This document shows positions 1 to 7,791 of a stretch of 64,000 nucleotides of DNA, piece after piece; positions within the stretch are counted from its first letter, which is position 1; the number at the start of each line of letters is the position of its first letter. Origin of the DNA: Nonomuraea candida. Its GTDB lineage: Bacteria > Actinomycetota > Actinomycetes > Streptosporangiales > Streptosporangiaceae. The stretch lies in the NCBI RefSeq assembly GCF_000725485.1, contig NZ_JOAG01000030.1, positions 1 to 64,000 of the forward strand, given 5' to 3'. Both the position numbers and the translations under genes were made by a program. A model generated the notes under the pieces. It had not been told where the DNA came from, ran no database searches, and saw nothing but the letters and a program-made list of their open reading frames with translations.

Positions 1-581
1 CCGGCAGCAGCACCGGCACCTGGACCCGCCAGCACACCACCATCGAGAGCGGATACTTCCGCAACCTCACCTACGTGCCCCGCACCGGCCGCGTGCTGAT
101 CATCGCCGGATTCAACACCCTCCGCCACGCCGACATCGACTTCGGCCGCTCCACCGGCCCGTACTACAAACTGGTCAACCGGCACAGCGGCAAAGTCCTC
201 GACGCCTACGGCGCCGCCCTCGCCGACGGCACCAACCTCGTGCAATGGACGGACAACGGCGGCCACAACCAGCACTGGCACATCACCGACGTCGGCGACG
301 GCTACCGGGCACTGCTCAACCGCAACAGCGGCCGCGCCGTGTCCATCTTCGGGGCCGACACCGCCGACGCCGCACGAGCCGCCCAGTGGGTGCAGAACCT
401 CGCCTTCGACCAATCCTTCACCCTCGAACCGGTCGGCGCCTACTACAAGATCCGCGCCCGCCACAGCGGCAAGCTGCTCAGCGTCGGAGGCGGGTCGACC
501 GCCGACGGCGCCCAGGTCATCCAGTGGCCGGACCAGAACCGGCCCGAACAGCACTGGTCACTGGTCCAGGTGCCGAGCTAG
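1..581 (+). CDS. C-terminal part of a secreted carbohydrate-active protein with ricin-type lectin (CBM13) domain (partial)
   Basis: The reading frame is open from the window edge (codons in phase with base 3) to the TAG at 579-581, so the gene starts upstream of the window. The first ~45 visible residues (GSSTGTWTRQH..., then RVLIIAGFN) look like the last strands of a beta-propeller catalytic domain, but the family cannot be named from this piece. The remainder is a three-repeat beta-trefoil lectin: YKLVNRHSGKVLDAYG, then QWTDNGGHNQHWHI, QWVQNLAFDQSF and QWPDQNRPEQHW, the Q-x-W signatures of ricin-B/CBM13 modules that bind galactose- or xylose-type sugars. The second repeat has lost the W of Q-x-W (QSF). 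The module probably anchors an extracellular enzyme to plant polysaccharide. A hairpin terminator follows. Confidence 0.8.
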   Translation, partial: GSSTGTWTRQHTTIESGYFRNLTYVPRTGRVLIIAGFNTLRHADIDFGRSTGPYYKLVNRHSGKVLDAYGAALADGTNLVQWTDNGGHNQHWHITDVGDGYRALLNRNSGRAVSIFGADTADAARAAQWVQNLAFDQSFTLEPVGAYYKIRARHSGKLLSVGGGSTADGAQVIQWPDQNRPEQHWSLVQVPS

Positions 582-614
582 CGCACCGGCGACGCACGCC
601 ACGACGGGGGCGGA

Positions 615-647
615 GGAAGGGCACCGATCCGGGGCCGGTGGCCTTCC
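615..647 (+). terminator. Rho-independent-type hairpin
   Basis: GGAAGGGCACCG (615-626) pairs with CGGTGGCCTTCC (636-647) with one mismatch across a 9-nt loop, shortly after the stop of the first gene. No T-tract follows, as is usual in GC-rich actinobacteria. Confidence 0.5.
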
Positions 648-693
648 TCTTCCGCACACCGGCAGGAAAGGCCCGCCGACGGCCGCCCAGCAG

Positions 694-706
694 CGGTTGG
701 CAACCG
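694..706. promoter_or_regulatory. Possible operator-like inverted repeat upstream of GH43 gene
   Basis: CGGTTGGCAACCG is a 13-bp inverted repeat about 55 bp before the GH43 start. It resembles a LacI-family site in form only. No second copy was noticed in the window, so the call is weak. Confidence 0.25.
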
Positions 707-759
707 AACGCACGAACCACTGTGGCCGTCCCCATGCGAGGGAATCGAGGTCCCGCAGA

Positions 760-2199
760 ATGCGCATGTCATCCCCAGGTCCAGCGGCGGGACGCGCATG
801 GTCGTCACGGCCACGCCGCCGCCGGCACACGTTCATCGGTGCATCCCTCTCGTGCTTGGCCCTGCTCCTCGGCATCGGCGCGCAACCCGCCGTGGCGTTG
901 ACGGGCGATGTCGCGATGCACGATCCCTCCGTCATCAAGGCGGGCAGTTGTTACTACGGCTATTCGACCGGAACCAGCGGCCGCGGCGGAGGGACGATCT
1001 CCATTCGCCGCACCTGCGACGCGGGCGGCGCGAGCGGATGGACGTATGTCGGCACCATCTTCAACTCGGTACCGGCGTGGATCACGGCTCGCCTCGGCCG
1101 GACCCCGCCGGAGCTGTGGGCCCCGGATATCAACTACTTCAACGGGATGTATCACCTCTACTACGCCGCCTCCTACTGGGGTCAGCAGACGACCGCGCTG
1201 ATGGGGCTCGCCACCGCGCCGGACCCGGCCGGCCCGTGGACCGACCGCGGCGAGGTCACCGACATCAACTACCCCATCGACCCGAACGTGTTCACCGCCG
1301 ATGGCACCATGTACGTCATGTGGGGCTCCTGGCCCGGAACCTACCTGCGCGTCCTCGACCCGGTGACGGGCAAGCTCTCGCCGTCGGACACGAGAATGTG
1401 GCGCATCGCGGAGAACATCGAGAACCAGGCGATGATGCGAGACGGCGCGTACTACTACCTCTTCGGATCGAGGGGCACCTGCTGCGTGGGCACCAACAGT
1501 ACGTACTACACCGTGGTCGGCCGCTCGACGAGCCCGGCAGGCCCGTTCCTCGACCGCGACGGCGTGGACATGGCGAGGGGCGGCGGCACCACCGTTCTCA
1601 CCGGTGCGCACCCCCAGGTAGCAGCCGGCGGCGGTGATCCCTTCGACGACGGGCCGCAGCGCATGTTCGCCTACCACTTCTACGACGCCAACGCCAACGG
1701 CCGCGGCACGCTGAACATCCGCCCCATCACGTTCAGCGGCGGATGGCCTGTCATGGGTCAGCCGCTGGGGACGACCACGCCGGTGTACGAGCGGATCAGC
1801 AACCGCAACAGCGGCCAAGTGCTCGACGTGAACGCCAGCTCGACGGCCGACGGCACCCCGATCATCCAATGGCCCTGGTACAACGGGGCGAGCCAGCAGT
1901 GGACATTCCAGGACGCCGGCGGCGGCCACTTCCGCATCGTGAACCGCAACAGCGGCAAGTGCCTGGATGTCAACGGCGCGTCGACCGCCGACGGCACAGC
2001 CGTCATCCAGTGGCCGTGCGGGACCGGCGCCAACCAGCAATGGCAGTGGGTGGCGACCGGCGCGTACTTCCAGCTCCGCGCCCGGCACAGCGGAAAATGC
2101 GCCGACGTGACCGGCGCATCGACCGCCAACGCGGCGGCCGTCATCCAGTGGCCGTGCGGGACCGGCGCCAACCAGCAATGGACACGCGCGGCATGGTGA
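760..2199 (+). CDS. Secreted GH43 arabinanase-like glycoside hydrolase with C-terminal CBM13 lectin
   Basis: Predicted extracellular arabinan endo-1,5-alpha-L-arabinosidase-type enzyme of 479 aa. An Arg-rich n-region and a hydrophobic core ending near AQPAVA (residue 46) form a signal peptide. The five-bladed-propeller GH43 domain spans about 48-350. It shows the catalytic base in MHDPSV (D55), the pKa-modulating Asp in IDPNV (D174) and a candidate catalytic acid in ENIENQAMMRDG (E221). It also has the CC-x-G-x-x-STYY segment and GRSTS-PxGPF-DRDG typical of this group. Residues ~355-479 are a CBM13 trefoil with three NRNSGK/RHSGK repeats and QW...NQQW motifs. ATG 760 is chosen because the upstream TTG at 697 would put 21 non-signal residues in front, and a GGTCCC-type weak RBS precedes 760. 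Arabinan or pectin side chains are the likely substrate (inferred). Confidence 0.85.
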   Translation: MRMSSPGPAAGRAWSSRPRRRRHTFIGASLSCLALLLGIGAQPAVALTGDVAMHDPSVIKAGSCYYGYSTGTSGRGGGTISIRRTCDAGGASGWTYVGTIFNSVPAWITARLGRTPPELWAPDINYFNGMYHLYYAASYWGQQTTALMGLATAPDPAGPWTDRGEVTDINYPIDPNVFTADGTMYVMWGSWPGTYLRVLDPVTGKLSPSDTRMWRIAENIENQAMMRDGAYYYLFGSRGTCCVGTNSTYYTVVGRSTSPAGPFLDRDGVDMARGGGTTVLTGAHPQVAAGGGDPFDDGPQRMFAYHFYDANANGRGTLNIRPITFSGGWPVMGQPLGTTTPVYERISNRNSGQVLDVNASSTADGTPIIQWPWYNGASQQWTFQDAGGGHFRIVNRNSGKCLDVNGASTADGTAVIQWPCGTGANQQWQWVATGAYFQLRARHSGKCADVTGASTANAAAVIQWPCGTGANQQWTRAAW

Positions 2200-2257
2200 T
2201 CGCGGCATGGTGATCGCGGCATGGTGATCGCGGCATGGTGATCGCGGCATGGTGATA
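2188..2257. repeat. 14-bp tandem repeat, five copies, across the GH43 stop codon
   Basis: Five head-to-tail copies of GCGGCATGGTGATC (the last ends in A) begin at 2188, 2202, 2216, 2230 and 2244. The first copy contains the TGA stop of the GH43 gene at 2197-2199; the others lie in the 3' untranslated region. It looks like a slippage-expanded minisatellite. Confidence 0.95.
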
Positions 2258-2269
2258 CGGCACGCGACA

Positions 2270-2331
2270 TCGCGGGAGAGGCGCCGTCATGACAGCCCCT
2301 TGCGGCTGCGCCGAGCGCACCTCTCCCGCGA
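2270..2331. terminator. Long-stem hairpin between convergent genes
   Basis: TCGCGGGAGAGG (2270-2281) and CCTCTCCCGCGA (2320-2331) form a perfect 12-bp stem with a 38-nt internal part, between the convergent GH43 (+) and GH-A (-) genes. It could end transcription from both sides. Confidence 0.55.
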
Positions 2332-2371
2332 CGTGGCCAGACGCCTGGCCGCCGCCGGGGATGCGGCCGGA

Positions 2372-2431
2372 CTTGCCGGGGCCGGACCTGCCGGGGCCTG
2401 GCTTGCCGGGGCCGGACTTGCCGGGGCCTGG
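2372..2431. repeat. 15-bp tandem repeat, four copies, abutting the GH-A stop codon
   Basis: Four near-identical 15-mers (CTTGCCGGGGCCGGA, CCTGCCGGGGCCTGG, CTTGCCGGGGCCGGA, CTTGCCGGGGCCTGG) run directly into the stop codon of the minus-strand gene at 2432. This is the second slippage repeat in 250 bp of shared 3' region. Confidence 0.9.
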
Positions 2432-4291
2432 CTAGCGGCCCCAGATCCGCCAGGTCTGGTTCAGCGGGCCGGCCTGGTTGACGGGGTTGCAGGTCCACTG
2501 GTGGACGACCGCGCGGGGCGCGGTGGAGATGGCGCTGACGTCCACGCACTTTCCGCTGTGCCGGGCGACGAGCTGGTAGTCATGGGGATCGTTGCCCGGG
2601 TAGGTGACCTTGCGCAACGTGAACTGCTGGTTCTGGGCGCCGTTGCCGCAGCTCCATTGGATGAGGGGGGCGCCGTCAGCGGCCGACACCCCGGAGACGT
2701 CGAGGCACTTGCCGCTGAGCTGGTTGACGAGGGTGTAGGCGCCGGGCACGCCGGCGACCGGGCGGAAGTCCCACAGTTGCTGATCGCCGCCCTCGCAGTG
2801 GTACTGCTGCTGGACGTTGCCGTCGTCGGTCCTGAGGTCGGTGTTGTCCAGGCACTGCTGGGAATGCTGGGCGACGGCGACGGAGGTGAAGCCGCCGTCG
2901 GAGGGCGGCAGGAGCGTGACGGTGAAGGTCTCGTCGGCATCGGTGTGCGGCAGGTTCAGCGTGGCGCCGTCACCGGAGAGGGTCACGATCGTGTTCCGCA
3001 CGGTGACCGGGCCCTGGACGGCGCCGCCGCCGTTGTACGGGATGCGCTGCACGACGGCGCGCACCTGGTTGTTCTGCACGATTCCCCTGGTGGCGTCCAG
3101 GCGTTGCAGGCGGACGGCGATGTTGCCGGTGGTGCCGCCGCCACCGACGAGCACCTTGGCCACGCCGTCCGCCTTGGTGGCGAAGGCGTCGTAGGCCGGG
3201 CTTGGAGTGACGGAGACGATCTGCCCGGTCTGCGAGGCGTAGAAGCGGTAGACCCACCATTCGCCCTTGGGCAGGTGCTGTCCGCTCTGGTGGCGGACGA
3301 GCAGGTTGCCCAGGTCGTTGTGCAGGTTGCCGCTGCTGGCCCAGTTCGCGCGCAGGCCGTCGGCGCCGGCGCGTTCCAGCCGGGCGATGTACCACGATCC
3401 GTCGCCGGGGTTCTGCTCGTCGGGGGCGGCGTATTCGTTGATCTGGTACGGGCGCGGATGCGGGATGCCACGCGGGTCGAGGGTGGCATTGGCGGCGGCG
3501 ACGTCGGCGACCGGGTCGCCGGGCAGGGAGTGCCAGCTGATGATGTCGGGGATGACGTCGTTGGCGCGGATGAAGTCCAGGTACTGGTTCCACCAGGGGT
3601 GGCCGGGGGACGGCACGCACGCGCAGCTCGGGCCGACGATCAGCTGATCGGGGAAGGCGGCGCGGATGCGCTGGTAGCTGCGTCGCCACAGCTCGAAGTA
3701 CTGCGCCTGCGGACGGTTCCAGAACAGGTTGAGGTTGGGTTCGTTCCAGATGTCCCACTGCACGGCGATCCCGGCCGCCCGCACGTCGTTGATGAGGCGG
3801 GTGAGGAAGGCGTCGTAGTCGCTCCAGTCGCCACCGTCGCCGGGGAATCGGGAGATCGGGAAGCCGTCGGCGCCCCACAGATCGTGCGGGAGCAGGATGA
3901 ACTCGCCGCCGAGTGCGATGGTGCGGCGCGCCTGCGCCAGCGTGGAGTTCCAGCGGCGTTCGTAGCCGCCCGCCACCCAGCCGCCGGGAGCGCCGAGCTG
4001 GGCGCCGCCGGCGCGCATGAAGCGGAACTTGACGTCGCGGTAGAAGTGGTCGGCGGGTCCGGAGGCGTTCTCGGTCATGCCGTAGATCCAGCCGGAGGCC
4101 CGGTAGGCCGGGGAGCCGCCGGCCGTGGCGAAGTCCACGGTGATCGATTCGTCGGCGGCTTGCGCGTCGGTGGCTTGCGCGGCGGCGGCTTGCGCGGCGG
4201 TGGCCGGCAGGGCGAGGCCGGCGATGGCCAGCGCGCATACGGCGACGCGGGCGGTGGCGGTGCGGAGGAGTGAGCGTAAGCGGGTGTTCAC
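2432..4291 (-). CDS. Secreted clan GH-A glycoside hydrolase with CBM13 lectin
   Basis: A 619-aa exported enzyme. The signal peptide has an Arg-rich n-region, a hydrophobic core at ~15-30 and an Ala-rich cleavage region. The TIM-barrel catalytic domain covers about residues 50-400. It carries WDIWNEPNLN, where E184 is the expected acid/base after strand 4, and QINEYAAP, where E286 is the expected nucleophile after strand 7, with the WHS motif between them. This places it in clan GH-A (GH39/GH5/GH30-like); the exact family cannot be assigned by eye. A beta-sandwich follows (~400-475), then a CBM13 trefoil (475-619) with LSGKCLDVSG and QWSCGNGAQNQQF repeats. It stands alone on the minus strand. 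A TTGACA-17-TACGCT promoter and CGAATCGATTCG operator lie upstream, which predicts control by the LacI paralogues at 40.5 and 46.5 kb. Confidence 0.8.
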   Translation of the reverse strand: MNTRLRSLLRTATARVAVCALAIAGLALPATAAQAAAAQATDAQAADESITVDFATAGGSPAYRASGWIYGMTENASGPADHFYRDVKFRFMRAGGAQLGAPGGWVAGGYERRWNSTLAQARRTIALGGEFILLPHDLWGADGFPISRFPGDGGDWSDYDAFLTRLINDVRAAGIAVQWDIWNEPNLNLFWNRPQAQYFELWRRSYQRIRAAFPDQLIVGPSCACVPSPGHPWWNQYLDFIRANDVIPDIISWHSLPGDPVADVAAANATLDPRGIPHPRPYQINEYAAPDEQNPGDGSWYIARLERAGADGLRANWASSGNLHNDLGNLLVRHQSGQHLPKGEWWVYRFYASQTGQIVSVTPSPAYDAFATKADGVAKVLVGGGGTTGNIAVRLQRLDATRGIVQNNQVRAVVQRIPYNGGGAVQGPVTVRNTIVTLSGDGATLNLPHTDADETFTVTLLPPSDGGFTSVAVAQHSQQCLDNTDLRTDDGNVQQQYHCEGGDQQLWDFRPVAGVPGAYTLVNQLSGKCLDVSGVSAADGAPLIQWSCGNGAQNQQFTLRKVTYPGNDPHDYQLVARHSGKCVDVSAISTAPRAVVHQWTCNPVNQAGPLNQTWRIWGR

Positions 4292-4383
4292 GGGCTGCTC
4301 CTGAAGGCGGGGGGTGGGGCCGCGATGGCCCCGGGCGGCGGAGTGACCGGTGGTGCGTCCCTGCGTTCGCCGCGCCTGGGCGG

Positions 4384-4430
4384 CGAATCGATTCGACCCG
4401 GAGCGTAGATCCGAGGCCGGCGCGTGTCAA
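4384..4430 (-). promoter_or_regulatory. Promoter with LacI-type operator for the GH-A gene
   Basis: On the minus strand, -35 TTGACA (4425-4430), a 17-bp spacer and -10 TACGCT (4402-4407) are followed 6 bp downstream by the perfect palindrome CGAATCGATTCG (4384-4395), about 90 bp before the start codon. The same order (promoter, then operator just after the -10) recurs at 41.5, 46.3 and 47.6 kb. Confidence 0.75.
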
Positions 4431-4517
4431 TGCCAGATCTGGCAGACGACCCACATCACCCTGGTCAAGCTGGAACCGGCCCGAAGGCCGAAGCCTCTGC
4501 GACCCCGTGGCAGGTGA

Positions 4518-4530
4518 CGAATCGATTCCG
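4518..4530. promoter_or_regulatory. Second CGAATCGATTCG-like operator half-match
   Basis: CGAATCGATTCCG differs from the palindrome at 4384 by one inserted base, and lies 134 bp further upstream. It could be an auxiliary (looping) operator. Apart from this site, the promoter and the 23-bp repeats, the 4292-4841 intergenic region shows nothing I can call. Confidence 0.45.
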
Positions 4531-4640
4531 CGCCGACGATCACGCTGGGACGACAGCGGCGTGGCCGGGCCTGAGCCGGGAGGCGGCCTCAACCCCCCGG
4601 CCTCGGCCGACCTGCGGGCGGCCTGCGGACGGCCCGGCGG

Positions 4641-4709
4641 GCGGCCGGTAGCCGGCCCGGTGAGCGGCCGGTAGCCGGCCCGGTGAGCGGCGGGCAGGCG
4701 GCCCGGTGA
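4641..4709. repeat. 23-bp tandem repeat, three copies
   Basis: Two identical 23-bp units (4641-4663, 4664-4686; each starts GCGGCCGGTAGCC and ends CCCGGTGA) are followed by a diverged third (4687-4709), with further decayed copies on both sides. It is a non-coding GC-rich satellite in the 3' region of the ROK gene. Confidence 0.85.
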
Positions 4710-4841
4710 GCGACCTGCGGGCGGCCGGCAGGCGGCCGGTGACCAGCCCCGAGCGCGGTCCTCGGCGCCGCCACCGTCAGCTAGCGTGGCGGCACGAGCG
4801 GCTTCTGTCGATGATCATGCAGAAGTCAGGAGATGGCGGCC

Positions 4842-6050
4842 CTATCCTTCGGCGCTCAGGGCCGTCACCGCCTGGTCGACCACCTCGGGCGCCAGCACGT
4901 GCTCGATGACCATGACGGCCGCGCCGGTGACGCCCGCGCGGTCGCCCAGGTCGCTGGTCAGGATGTTGAGATGCTGCGTGGCCAGCGGCAGGGACGTGCT
5001 GTAGATGACCTCGCGGACTCCGGCGAGCAGATGCTCGCCCGCCTCCGCGATGTCGCCTCCGACGACGATGAACGAGGGGTTGAAGAAGTTGACGACCCAG
5101 GCCAGGACCGTGCCGATCTCGCGGCCGGCCTGCCGGATCGCCTGGACCGCCCGGACGTTGCCCGCGCGCACCAGCTCGACGACGTCGCGGCTGGCGGAGG
5201 CGTCCTCGCCCGCCTCGCGCAGGCGGGCGGCCAGAGCCCCGCCGCCCGCCACGGCTTCCAGGCAGCCGGTGTTGCCGCAGCGGCAGACAACCTCCTCGAA
5301 CGAGGGGACCCGGATGTGCCCGATGTCGCCGGCCGCTCCCTGGGCGCCGCGATGGAGGCGGCCCTCGCTGATGATGCCGCAGCCCACCCCCGTGCCGACC
5401 TTGACGAAGATCAGGTGCTGGACCTGCGATCTGACCGCCCAGTACTCCCCCAGCGCCATGATGTTCACGTCGTTGTCGACCAGCACGGGCGCGCCGAGCC
5501 GGGCACTGAGCCACTCGGGCACCGCGAAGCGGTTCCATCCGGGCATGATCGGCGGGTTGACGGGCGTGCCGGTGCCGTGTTCTACCGGCCCGGGGAGTCC
5601 GACGCCGATGCCGCACACGTCGGCCAGGCCGCGGCCGCATTCGGCGAGCAGCTCGTGAAAGGTCTCGACGAGCCAGGTCAGCACGGGCACCGGCCCCCGG
5701 TCGATGGGCATCTCGGCACTGCGCTCGGCGAGCGGGTTGGTCGCGAGATCGGTGACGGCCAGGCGGGCGTGCGTCACGCCGAGGTCCGCCGCGAGCACGA
5801 CCCGTGCGCTCTGGTTGAAGGCGAACGTCGTCGCGGGGCGCCCGCCGGAGTGGATCGCGTCGTCGGTGGGCGCCACCAGGCGCTGGTGCATCAGCGCGTC
5901 CAGCCGGAGCGAGAGCGTCGAGCGGGCCCATCCGGTGAGCTGGGCCAGCTCGGCGCGGGTGCGCGGCCGTCCGTCGCGCAGGATCGAGAGCAGGGCCCCT
6001 GCTCCGGCGGCCGAGCCGCCGGCGTCGATCAGCGTGCTCTCAGTCAACAC
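4842..6050 (-). CDS. ROK-family transcriptional regulator
   Basis: A 402-aa ROK (repressor/ORF/kinase) regulator. Residues ~20-75 form a winged helix-turn-helix (RAELAQLTGWARSTLSLRLDAL). The rest is a sugar-kinase-like fold with VLAADLGVTHARLAVTD (phosphate-1 loop), GIGVGLPGPV, VDNDVN and GTGVGCGIISEG, and the zinc-type cluster CRCGNTGCLEAV. The GHIRV segment carries the His normally in the H-x-GH zinc motif. It is divergent from the RbsACB-like importer at 6.3 kb, so it most likely senses that importer's sugar and controls both promoters. The intergenic gap (6051-6348) holds the importer promoter. Confidence 0.85.
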   Translation of the reverse strand: MLTESTLIDAGGSAAGAGALLSILRDGRPRTRAELAQLTGWARSTLSLRLDALMHQRLVAPTDDAIHSGGRPATTFAFNQSARVVLAADLGVTHARLAVTDLATNPLAERSAEMPIDRGPVPVLTWLVETFHELLAECGRGLADVCGIGVGLPGPVEHGTGTPVNPPIMPGWNRFAVPEWLSARLGAPVLVDNDVNIMALGEYWAVRSQVQHLIFVKVGTGVGCGIISEGRLHRGAQGAAGDIGHIRVPSFEEVVCRCGNTGCLEAVAGGGALAARLREAGEDASASRDVVELVRAGNVRAVQAIRQAGREIGTVLAWVVNFFNPSFIVVGGDIAEAGEHLLAGVREVIYSTSLPLATQHLNILTSDLGDRAGVTGAAVMVIEHVLAPEVVDQAVTALSAEG

Positions 6051-6122
6051 CTGCTCCGTTCCTTGAAACCCGAACCTTTCAGGTCACATCATAGTTATGC
6101 CATCCCTACCCGCTAGTTTTGC

Positions 6123-6152
6123 TTGACCGTCGACATAAGACGCCTTTAGCAT
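6123..6152 (+). promoter_or_regulatory. Predicted promoter of the ABC importer operon
   Basis: TTGACC (6123-6128), an 18-bp spacer and TAGCAT (6147-6152) match the actinobacterial sigma-70-like pattern (TTGAC / TAnnnT). They lie about 200 bp before the ATPase gene and next to the divergent ROK gene. Confidence 0.55.
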
Positions 6153-6348
6153 CCGGCAACATGAGGGACATAAGCCAGAAACCGCCCGATGGCCGGAGGA
6201 TTCCCTCCCTCGGGGCAGGTTTCACGGGGCGGGCACGTGCCCGGGCCCCCAGATCAGCCGCCGCGGCCACCCCCCGATCAGCCGTGTCGCCGCCCGAGAG
6301 GACACGGCAGGCCGGTCTCCGCGGGGCGGCGAGCTGGAGGTGGAACGC

Positions 6349-7791
6349 GTGCTGAGCATGCGCGGCATCGGCAAGAGCTTCCTGGGCGTCCGGGTGCTGT
6401 CGGGGATCGATCTCGACGTGGCCGCCGGCGAGGTGCACGCCGTCGTCGGCGAGAACGGCGCCGGCAAGTCCACCCTCATGAAGATCATCTGCGGGGTTCA
6501 CGCGCCGGACGAGGGCACGATCGAGCTCGACGGGCGGCCCGTCTCCTTCGGCCATCCGCTCGAGGCCCAGCGCTCCGGCATCGCGATCATCTACCAGGAG
6601 TTCAACCTGCTGCCCGAGCGCACGGTCGCCGAGAACGTCTTCCTCGGTCGCGAGCCGGTCCGGCGTGGCCTGGTCGACCGGGCGGCGATGGAGCAGGCCA
6701 CCGCACGGCTCCTCGACGAGCTCGGCGAAGGCTCCTTCGGCCCGCGCGACGCCGTCAAGCGGTTGTCGGTGGCCCAGCAGCAGGTCGTCGAGATCGTCAA
6801 GGCGCTGTCGGTGAACGCCCGGCTCGTCGTCATGGACGAGCCCAGCGCGGCCCTGGCCGAGCACGAGGTCGAGCTGCTCTACCGGCTGATCGGGCGGTTG
6901 CGCGAGCGCGGCGTCGCGGTGCTCTACATCTCCCACCGATTACGAGAGGTCTTCGACCTCGCCGACCGGGTCACCGTGCTCAAGGACGGCTCGCGCGTCA
7001 CCACCCGCCCGATCGCGGAGGTGACCTCCGACGAGCTGATCCGCCTGATGGTCGGCCGCGACCTCGGCACCTACTTCCCGCCCCGCTCCCCCGGCGCCGG
7101 CGAGACCCGGCTCAGCCTGCGCGGCGCGGGCAACCACAAGCTCCGCGACATCGATCTGGAGCTGCGCGCCGGGGAGATCGTCGGCATCGCGGGCCTGCAG
7201 GGCTCCGGACGGTCCGAGCTGGCCAAGGCGATCTTCGGCGCGGAGCCGTTCACGGAGGGCGAGATGACGCCGTCGCGGCCTCGCTCGGTGCGCGAGGGCG
7301 TGGCCCTGGGCATCGGGCTCGTGACCGAGGACCGCAAGGCCGAAGGGCTCGCCCTCCGGCAGTCGGTGCGGGACAACGCGCTGCTCGTCGCCCGCGCGGT
7401 CGGCGCCAGGGGCCGCGACGGCGTCCGCGACCTGCTCGAACGCGTACGCCTCGCGCCGCCGCGCCAGGACCAGGAGGTCCGCTACCTGTCCGGCGGCAAC
7501 CAGCAGAAGGTCGTGCTGGCCAAATGGATGACGATGGCGCCGCGCGTGCTGCTGTTCGACGAGCCGACCCGGGGCGTCGACGTGGGGGCCAAGGCCGCCA
7601 TCCACGACCTGATGCGCGAGCTGGCCAACGACGGCATGGCCATCATGATGATCTCCTCCGAGCTGCCCGAGCTCATCGGCATGAGCGACCGCGTCGTGGT
7701 CCTGCGCGACGGCCGGATCGCCGGCACACTGCCCGCCGGCCCCTCGGAGGAGGCCATCATGCGCCTGGCCGCGGCGGAGGTGGTGTCATGA
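6349..7791 (+). CDS. Sugar ABC transporter, tandem-domain ATPase (RbsA/XylG/MglA type)
   Basis: Energises the importer whose permeases follow. There are two nucleotide-binding domains. The first has Walker A GENGAGKST, signature-like LSVAQQQ and Walker B VVMDEPSAAL. The second has the usual degenerate Walker A (GLQGSGRSE), LSGGNQQKV and LLFDEPTRGVDVG. This is the hallmark of carbohydrate uptake transporter-2 (CUT2) ATPases, and the length of 480 aa is normal. GTG 6349 is preferred over GTG 6340 because GGAGG (6336-6340) then sits 8 nt upstream. Its stop overlaps the next start (ATGA). It forms an operon with the genes up to 11.76 kb. CUT2 systems import monosaccharides such as ribose, xylose or galactose; the actual substrate is unknown here. 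Confidence 0.9.
   Translation: MLSMRGIGKSFLGVRVLSGIDLDVAAGEVHAVVGENGAGKSTLMKIICGVHAPDEGTIELDGRPVSFGHPLEAQRSGIAIIYQEFNLLPERTVAENVFLGREPVRRGLVDRAAMEQATARLLDELGEGSFGPRDAVKRLSVAQQQVVEIVKALSVNARLVVMDEPSAALAEHEVELLYRLIGRLRERGVAVLYISHRLREVFDLADRVTVLKDGSRVTTRPIAEVTSDELIRLMVGRDLGTYFPPRSPGAGETRLSLRGAGNHKLRDIDLELRAGEIVGIAGLQGSGRSELAKAIFGAEPFTEGEMTPSRPRSVREGVALGIGLVTEDRKAEGLALRQSVRDNALLVARAVGARGRDGVRDLLERVRLAPPRQDQEVRYLSGGNQQKVVLAKWMTMAPRVLLFDEPTRGVDVGAKAAIHDLMRELANDGMAIMMISSELPELIGMSDRVVVLRDGRIAGTLPAGPSEEAIMRLAAAEVVS

Noticed and set aside
2249..4273. 674-codon plus-strand frame opposite the GH-A gene
   Set aside because: Starts in the 14-bp satellite and reads the complement of a clear GH-A enzyme; no domain features.
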